A stretch of DNA of 64,000 nucleotides from Massilia sp. R2A-15 (lineage in GTDB: Bacteria > Pseudomonadota > Gammaproteobacteria > Burkholderiales > Burkholderiaceae_D): contig NZ_CP131935.1 of the NCBI RefSeq assembly GCF_030704305.1, forward strand, positions 4,526,001 through 4,590,000, in the 5' to 3' direction. This document shows, one piece after another, positions 53,323 through 64,000 of this stretch (position 1 is its first letter; every line of letters begins with the position of its first letter). The position numbers and the translations under genes were made by a program. The notes beneath the pieces were generated by a model. It was not told the DNA's origin. It saw only the letters and a program-made list of their open reading frames with translations, and searched no databases.

Positions 53323-54024
53323 ATGGCCCGTCTTCCCCGCCTCGTCGTCCCCCTTCAAGCCCACCACGTGGTCCAGCACGGCCATGACCATCAGGCGATT
53401 TTCCGCGAGCCGGAGGATTACGATCGCTTTCTCGGCTGGCTGCGCGACAGCGCGAAGGCGTACAAGGTCGCGATCCACGCCTACGTGCTGATGCCGTCCC
53501 AGCTGCAGCTGCTGGCCACTCCGTCGGACGAGGACGGGCTGGCGCTGGCGCTGCAGCGCGTCGGCCGCTACTACGTTCCCTGGTACAACGCCAAATACGG
53601 GCGCTCCGGTAGCCTGTTCCAGGGCCGCTTCAAGACCTCGGTGATCGAGGCGCCGGCCTTCCTGATGCAATGCAGTCAATACATCGAATTGACGCCGGTG
53701 CGCGCGCACGCCGCCGCAGATGCGCTCGCGTATCCGTGGTCGAGCTACGCGCATCACGCGGGTGTGAGGCCCGATCCGGTGATCACCGACCATGGGCTGT
53801 ACTGGGCGCTGGGGAACACGCCGTTCCAACGCGAGGCGGCGTACAAGGAACTGGCAGAGCGCGGACTGAGCGGGGCGCAACTGGCCGCGATCGAGCAGGC
53901 GGTGCTCAAGGGCTGGCCGTTGGGGTCGGATGCGTTCAAGGTCGATTTGCAGAACAAGGCCAAGCGCCAGGTGCTGCCGGCCAAGCGCGGCAGGCCGTTC
54001 AAGGTCAAGCCGGCAGAGGGCTGA
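53323..54024 (+). CDS. REP-associated tyrosine transposase (RAYT) with degenerate HUH motif
   Basis: A 233-residue IS200/IS605-like (Y1) transposase of the RAYT group. Family hallmarks are HHVVQHGHDHQAIF (14-27), the GSLFQGRFK stretch (97-104) and the catalytic Tyr120 in QYIELTPVRA. The HUH motif, normally MPNHVHLL, reads MPSQLQLL at 57-64, so both metal-binding histidines are glutamine (Gln60, Gln62). HUH transposases need that pair, so ordinary strand cleavage is doubtful. The C-terminus is basic (KAKRQVLPAKRGRPFKVK), suggesting DNA binding. It may be decayed or repurposed. Confidence 0.85.
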   Translation: MARLPRLVVPLQAHHVVQHGHDHQAIFREPEDYDRFLGWLRDSAKAYKVAIHAYVLMPSQLQLLATPSDEDGLALALQRVGRYYVPWYNAKYGRSGSLFQGRFKTSVIEAPAFLMQCSQYIELTPVRAHAAADALAYPWSSYAHHAGVRPDPVITDHGLYWALGNTPFQREAAYKELAERGLSGAQLAAIEQAVLKGWPLGSDAFKVDLQNKAKRQVLPAKRGRPFKVKPAEG

Positions 54025-54041
54025 TTCGTCAGCGATTCAAG

Positions 54042-54133
54042 CTCAGTATGGGTTCCTGCCTTCGCAGGAACGACGGTTTTATGGCCAACAACACTCGATC
54101 TGTCGTTCCAGCGAAGGCTGGAACCCATGCTGA
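54042..54133. repeat. Family A paired hairpin repeat, copy 3
   Basis: Stems GTTCCTGC/GCAGGAAC (loop CTTC) and GTTCCAGC/GCTGGAAC (loop GAAG). The order of units is reversed relative to the other copies: TCAGTATGGG tails are outermost on the left and CATGCTGA on the right. It begins 18 bases after the RAYT stop. Confidence 0.85.
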
Positions 54134-54239
54134 GCAAGCGTTCCCGGACCAATCGCAAAAATCCGATCTACTCTGTCCCCATTTAAATTTGCCGCGCAAC
54201 ACGGCAAATTTAATTTGACTCCGACCCTAATTGTTCTAA

Positions 54240-54269
54240 TTGACGGCTTCTGCTGCATTGCACTATTCT
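54240..54269 (+). promoter_or_regulatory. gltB: Sigma-70-like promoter of gltB
   Basis: TTGACG (54240-54245) and TATTCT (54264-54269) are spaced 18 bases and lie 35 bases before the gltB ATG. GGAG at 54293-54296 gives a good ribosome site. The RAYT module ends six bases before the -35 box. Confidence 0.55.
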
Positions 54270-54303
54270 CGTTTTTCACCTGTCAAAGTTGTGGAGAACG
54301 CAA

Positions 54304-59019
<4,716 letters not shown>

Positions 59020-59022
59020 GCC

Positions 59023-59109
59023 GTCGCACCTGCGAAGGCAGGTGCCTATGCTGAACATGCGGTTCAGCGGATCACGCTCAGTATGGGTTCCCGCCTACGC
59101 GGGAACGAC
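59023..59109. repeat. Family A paired hairpin repeat, copy 4, between gltB and gltD
   Basis: Stems GCACCTGC/GCAGGTGC (loop GAAG) and GTTCCCGC/GCGGGAAC (loop CTAC). Both differ from other copies by paired changes that keep the 8-bp stem perfect. The element lies within the gltBD operon, four bases after the gltB stop and 25 before the gltD start. Confidence 0.88.
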
Positions 59110-59134
59110 AGCGAAAAAATATAAAGGAATCATC

Positions 59135-60598
<1,464 letters not shown>

Positions 60599-60620
60599 TC
60601 GCAGCATCGACGACCAACAT

Positions 60621-60702
60621 GGGGTCAGGTCCGCAAGACCAGACCCCGGCTGCGTGACGCGGCGCCTGCTCCATCGGGGTCTGGTCCTGCGGACCTGACC
60701 CC
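60621..60702. repeat. Family B inverted pair of palindromes
   Basis: Unit 1 (60621-60647) has arms GGGGTCAGGTCC and AGACCAGACCCC; unit 2 (60676-60702) has arms GGGGTCTGGTCC and GGACCTGACCCC, oriented oppositely. They fill the gap between the convergent gltD and alpha/beta-hydrolase genes, as at 37779-37869. Confidence 0.85.
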
Positions 60703-60715
60703 ATCTTCAAGTCAG

Positions 60716-62104
60716 CTACTGCTTGCGAACGAACGCCGTGACCTTGCTCAGCGCCGCCGGCGCGATCGTTTCGTCGAGCGCGCCATACTCGTCTTCCTTG
60801 CCGGTTTTCGCGGTCTGGAACATGTGATTGAGCGAGGGCATGACGGCCGACTCCACCTTCCTGTTCCCGCCCGCCTTCAACGCTGCCACGATGCCCTCCA
60901 TGCTTTCGACGGGCACCTGGCGATCGACGCTGCCGTTCAGGGCCAGCACCGGGCAGCGCACGGCGCGCCAGTCATCGACCGGGTTCGCCTTCAACAGCAC
61001 GGGCAGCATCGGCTTCGCGGCCATCGCAGTCGACAGCGTGCCCTGATTCATCCGGTGCTTGACCACCAGCGCGCGGTCTTCCGGCGACAATCCTTCGTAC
61101 AGCGCCTTGAGCGCGGTGACCCGCGCAGCCGGTTCGGACTGCGTCATGACGATCTGGTAGTAGTTGCGCACATACGGCATCAAGCGCGCCACCGCCGCTT
61201 CATCGGCGCCATGGTCGGCCGCCGCCATCCGGTCCTGCAGCAGCATCAGGTCAATGCCGGGCAGGCCGACGCCCGCCAGCGACACGATGAAGTCGACCGC
61301 ACCCGGATGAGCGGCCGCGTAACGCGCCGCGAGCATCGGTCCTTCGCTGTGGCCCAACGGGCCGACCTGGCGAAACTGCTTGCGCGCTCTCATCGCCTGA
61401 ACGGCCGCGCCAACATCGTCAATCAGCTGCGCCTGGGTGTGATTCGCATAGTCGCCGGTGGACCGGCCAATGCCCCGCTTGTCGTAGCGCAGCACCGCAA
61501 TGCCTTGCCGCGCGAGGTGGTCTGCCAGCACGGAAAAGGTGCGGTGCCCGTCGAATTCTTCATCGCGCGTCTGCGGGCCGCTGCCGTGCACCAGGATCAC
61601 CACTTTCGGATGGCGGACACCGGCCGGCATGGACAGCGTCGCGCCCAGCATGACACCGTCGCCGCTTGGGATCGCGAGCGTTTCCTCTCGATAGGGAAGC
61701 GGCGCCACCGGGGTCTGGCTGCGCACTTTCCTCGGGAAGTCGGCGACCTGCTTCAGCTCGACGGGAAATGCCGCGCCGCCCTGCTTCCATTCGCCCTTGA
61801 AATGGTCTTCGGCCCACGTCAGCGTCATCGAACCGAAACCCAGGTCCGCGAGCGCCGTCTCGCCCATTTCGCTGATTTTCTTCACCGGCATGTTGTACGC
61901 GCCCAGGTCCGGATTGGCAAAACTGGCCCACGCCGAACCATCGGCCCTGGTGAACACTTCGGCGCCGACTTTCACGACGCGTCCGCCGGGCAGGATCATG
62001 TCGCCAAGCCAATGGCCGGGATGTTCGTCGAGCACGCCCGCGAACGCGCTCGCCTGCGCGAGAAAAAGGACGACCGGCACACAATGTCGTAACAACGGAT
62101 TCAT
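60716..62104 (-). CDS. Secreted alpha/beta hydrolase
   Basis: A 462-residue protein from ATG 62104 with signal peptide NPLLRHCVPVVLFLAQASAFAG (another ATG at 62116). Residues about 20-125 form a distinct N-terminal domain. The hydrolase core begins at VVILVHGSGPQTRDEEFDGH (oxyanion region). The nucleophile elbow is PLGHSEGPMLAA (GxSxG), and Asp and His are in NGSVDRQVPVES and PSLNHMFQ. It resembles the COG1073-type esterases that carry a DUF3887-like leader domain. It is exported; the substrate is unknown. Confidence 0.85.
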   Translation of the reverse strand: MNPLLRHCVPVVLFLAQASAFAGVLDEHPGHWLGDMILPGGRVVKVGAEVFTRADGSAWASFANPDLGAYNMPVKKISEMGETALADLGFGSMTLTWAEDHFKGEWKQGGAAFPVELKQVADFPRKVRSQTPVAPLPYREETLAIPSGDGVMLGATLSMPAGVRHPKVVILVHGSGPQTRDEEFDGHRTFSVLADHLARQGIAVLRYDKRGIGRSTGDYANHTQAQLIDDVGAAVQAMRARKQFRQVGPLGHSEGPMLAARYAAAHPGAVDFIVSLAGVGLPGIDLMLLQDRMAAADHGADEAAVARLMPYVRNYYQIVMTQSEPAARVTALKALYEGLSPEDRALVVKHRMNQGTLSTAMAAKPMLPVLLKANPVDDWRAVRCPVLALNGSVDRQVPVESMEGIVAALKAGGNRKVESAVMPSLNHMFQTAKTGKEDEYGALDETIAPAALSKVTAFVRKQ

Positions 62105-62388
62105 TAGCGGTCTCATGGGATAACGGAAGTTTGCGAAAGGCAACGATTTGTTGGCGCGAATGTTACCCACAATTTCTCGCGGCGTGCGAAAAAGTCAATA
62201 TGTATATGTATATACTCCGCGCCTGTGACCGAGTATTCACCCCTGCATTTGTTCTCTTGGTCAAACGCACGCCCCGCGCGCGCCGCATGAGTGGCACGCA
62301 TGATACGATTTCATACTGACATGCGGTGGCCACATGGAAAGCCTTCCATCCCCAGCCGTGGTCGAACTGCGAGGTGGGGTTGGAAAAA

Positions 62389-62979
62389 GTGCCAGATCTA
62401 GTCGAACCGGATGTGCTGGGAGCCTTGCGCCGCGCGACCGCCGACCGCCACGATGTCCTTGACCGCGCCATGCCGCTGGCGGCCGCCGCGCCGTCGCTGG
62501 CAGATTATGGCGCGCACCTGGCGCTGCTGCACACCTGGCTGGCCGCGATCGAAGCCTGGCTGGCCGGCTACCACGATGGCCCGCAGGATCCATCCGTGCT
62601 CGCGCCCTGCCCGCGCGCGGCCATCATCGCCGCCGACCTGGCCGACCCCGCGATGCCGGCCCAGCTTCCCCTGCTCACGCCGCCCGCGCCCTCCTGGCCC
62701 GCCGGCGCCGGCCCTGCCTACCGCTGGGGCGTGTGCTACGTCGTGGAAGGCTCGCAGCTGGGCGGCGCGGTCCTCTTCAAACGCTTGCGCGCCGCCCTGG
62801 CCCCGCATCCCCTGACCTATCTCGGCGCCGACGGCGCCGCGGTCGGCGCGCGCTGGCAGCACTTCATCGCCCAGCTGCGCGCCGGTGTGACCGCGCCGTG
62901 CGACGTGGCCGACGCCTGCGCCGGCGCCTGCGACGCCTTCGACAGCCTGCTCGCGCTGATGGATGGCGCGCATGAGTGA
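62389..62979 (+). CDS. bphO: Biliverdin-producing heme oxygenase
   Basis: A 196-residue heme oxygenase family protein. The proximal histidine region is ALRRATADRHDVLDRAM (His about 20), and the distal helix has GVCYVVEGSQLGGAVLFKRL, typical of the fold. It opens heme to biliverdin, the chromophore of the phytochrome encoded next. The start is uncertain: GTG 62389 is used, TTG 62380 and GTG 62326 are in frame. GAGGTG at 62371 is too far from the first and close to the second. Its stop (62977-62979) overlaps the phytochrome ATG at 62972, so chromophore and receptor are coupled. The region upstream holds an AT-rich TATATGTATATAC near 62202. Confidence 0.88.
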   Translation: MPDLVEPDVLGALRRATADRHDVLDRAMPLAAAAPSLADYGAHLALLHTWLAAIEAWLAGYHDGPQDPSVLAPCPRAAIIAADLADPAMPAQLPLLTPPAPSWPAGAGPAYRWGVCYVVEGSQLGGAVLFKRLRAALAPHPLTYLGADGAAVGARWQHFIAQLRAGVTAPCDVADACAGACDAFDSLLALMDGAHE

Positions 62980-64000
62980 CATCGACCTGACCCTGGCCAA
63001 CTGCGCCGCCGAGCCGATCCACATTCCCGGCTCGATCCAGCCGCACGGCGCGCTGCTCGCGTTCAGCGCGCAGCGCCTGCTCGTCGCGTGGAGCGCCAAC
63101 TGCCTTGAGGTGACCGGCGCGCAGCCGTCCCTGGGCGCCGAACTGGCGTCATTGAACTTGCCGCTCGCCGCGGTCGAACTGATTCACCAGGCCGGCGCCG
63201 ACCTCGATGCGGGCGAAGCGATGCCGTCGGCCTGCGAGGTGACCATCGGCGACCAGGAGCTCGACTGCATCGTGCACGCGCACGACGGGCGCATCATCGC
63301 CGAATTCGAGCGCCGCTCGCTCAGCTCGGACGTGGTGGCCTCGTTCGCATTGAAGGCGCACGGCGCGATCGACCGCCTGAAGCGCCAGCAGTCGGTCGAT
63401 GCGCTGCTGGCGATGGTGGTGCAGCAGGTGCGCCAGCTGACAGGCTTCGACCGCGTGATGGCCTACCGCTTCCGCCACGACGACAGCGGCGACGTCGTCG
63501 CCGAAGCGTGCAGCGACGCCATCGAGCCGTACCTGGGCCGGCGCTATCCGGCCAGCGACATTCCGGCGCAGGCGCGGCGCCTGTACCTGATCAACACCCT
63601 TCGCCTGATCTCCGACGTCGGCTACGTGCCGGTGCCGGTGCTGGGCCGCGAGGGCGACGCGCCGCTCGACATGAGCCACGGCGTGCTGCGCAGCGTCTCT
63701 CCGATCCACATCGAGTACCTGCAGAACATGGGTGTGCATGCGTCGATGAGCATCTCGATCGTCGTCGGCGGCCGCCTGTGGGGCATGCTGGCCTGCCACC
63801 ACATGGCGCCGCGCCAGGTGCCGTACTCGATCCGCATGGCGGCCGACGTGCTGGCCCAGGTGCTCGCCTCGAGCGTGCAGACGCTGGAAGCGCGCGGCCA
63901 GGCGGCCGGCATCGAGCGCGCCGCGGAACTGGGTTCGCGCGTGCTCGAGACCATGAGCCATGAAGACGTGGTGCTGCGCGCGCTGGGCGAGCATGCGCCT
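62972..64000 (+). CDS. bphP: Bacteriophytochrome photoreceptor, N-terminal part
   Basis: At least 343 residues, running off the right edge. The PAS domain starts MSDIDLTLANCAAEPIHIPG; Cys11 is the expected biliverdin-binding cysteine of bacteriophytochromes. The GAF domain has RRYPASDIPAQARRLY (Asp196 in the PASDIP motif) and LQNMGVHASMSISIVVGG with His256. The PHY domain begins near the edge. The output module, usually a histidine kinase, is outside the window. The ATG overlaps the heme oxygenase frame by eight bases, so the pair is one operon for red/far-red sensing. Confidence 0.94.
   Translation, partial: MSDIDLTLANCAAEPIHIPGSIQPHGALLAFSAQRLLVAWSANCLEVTGAQPSLGAELASLNLPLAAVELIHQAGADLDAGEAMPSACEVTIGDQELDCIVHAHDGRIIAEFERRSLSSDVVASFALKAHGAIDRLKRQQSVDALLAMVVQQVRQLTGFDRVMAYRFRHDDSGDVVAEACSDAIEPYLGRRYPASDIPAQARRLYLINTLRLISDVGYVPVPVLGREGDAPLDMSHGVLRSVSPIHIEYLQNMGVHASMSISIVVGGRLWGMLACHHMAPRQVPYSIRMAADVLAQVLASSVQTLEARGQAAGIERAAELGSRVLETMSHEDVVLRALGEHAP

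Larger units (their letters stand above)
53270..54233. mobile_element. RAYT module bounded by 9-base inverted repeats
   Basis: CAATTAGGG (53270-53278) and CCCTAATTG (54225-54233) are perfect inverted ends around a single RAYT gene. Inside the left end lies a hairpin (53287-53318, GTGTAGAATCGGG against CCCGATTTACAC, one bulge). Inside the right end lies AAATTTGCCG/CGGCAAATTT (54185-54211). TAGGGACAGGGT occurs at 53231-53242 and 53274-53285. A family A paired hairpin (54042-54133) lies within. The module inserts between the response regulator and the gltB promoter. Confidence 0.6.

Overview
The window is a high-GC, gene-dense bacterial chromosome segment. Its gene set points to a betaproteobacterium of the Burkholderiales, most like Oxalobacteraceae (Massilia/Duganella/Janthinobacterium type). 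It carries aceK, a LiuR-controlled isovaleryl-CoA dehydrogenase, ubiX next to a monothiol glutaredoxin, a BphO/BphP phytochrome pair, secreted M4 proteases with Ig-like tails, and many intergenic palindromic repeats with a RAYT transposase. This placement is inferred from gene content, not from a marker gene. No rRNA, tRNA, CRISPR array or prophage was seen.

Bases 1-10841 are mostly peptidoglycan recycling. A GntR/UTRA regulator is followed by murQ, an AmpG-like permease, a NagX-like membrane protein, a GHL10 lipoprotein glycosidase, a BadF/NagK-type amino-sugar kinase and an AmiD-like lipoprotein amidase. A LysR regulator with a VanX/DdpX dipeptidase comes next. A serine hydrolase of the class C beta-lactamase fold lies divergently upstream, and the start of a D-amino-acid dehydrogenase-like gene is at the left edge. 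Bases 10859-12979 form a small accessory insert: an exported unknown protein, a copy of the end of the dipeptidase gene, and a Fic AMP-transferase with a three-half-site operator. Cell-wall genes continue with an operon of fused SpmAB, PBP4 (dacB) and a class A beta-lactamase (17287 to 13727). After it come an orphan peptide-binding protein, a TonB receptor and an LD-carboxypeptidase with a twin-arginine signal.

Bases 23581-32864 hold a 2-oxoglutarate oxygenase/ACT-domain gene pair, two tandem M4 metalloproteases, an XRE regulator and a CREST-type membrane protein. Bases 32866-40713 are catabolic: acyl-CoA dehydrogenase, SDR, thiolase and aceK, then liuA and liuR with two LiuR-type palindromes, one of them in front of a metallo-beta-lactamase-fold hydrolase. 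Leucine and acyl-CoA breakdown yields acetyl-CoA, which links naturally to the AceK switch of the glyoxylate shunt. Bases 40895-46665 hold a small regulator, ubiX-grxD, a decayed Tse2-like toxin gene with an intact Tsi2-like immunity gene, tex, and a GFA-family protein.

Bases 46738-53223 hold a DUF4114 protein with a duplicated Gly/Asn/Pro motif, then a SNF2 helicase, PAS histidine kinase and response regulator. Bases 53270-60598 hold a RAYT module whose HUH histidines are replaced by glutamine, then gltB and gltD separated by a paired-hairpin repeat. The right end has an alpha/beta hydrolase, a heme oxygenase and the first part of a bacteriophytochrome.

Two repeat families run through the window. 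Family A is paired, inverted hairpins with perfect, covarying 8-bp stems at four loci. Family B is 27-bp GGGGTC...GACCCC palindromes. The most unusual items are the Tse2/Tsi2-like remnant, the RAYT without HUH histidines, the Fic operator, and the SpmAB-PBP4-beta-lactamase operon.
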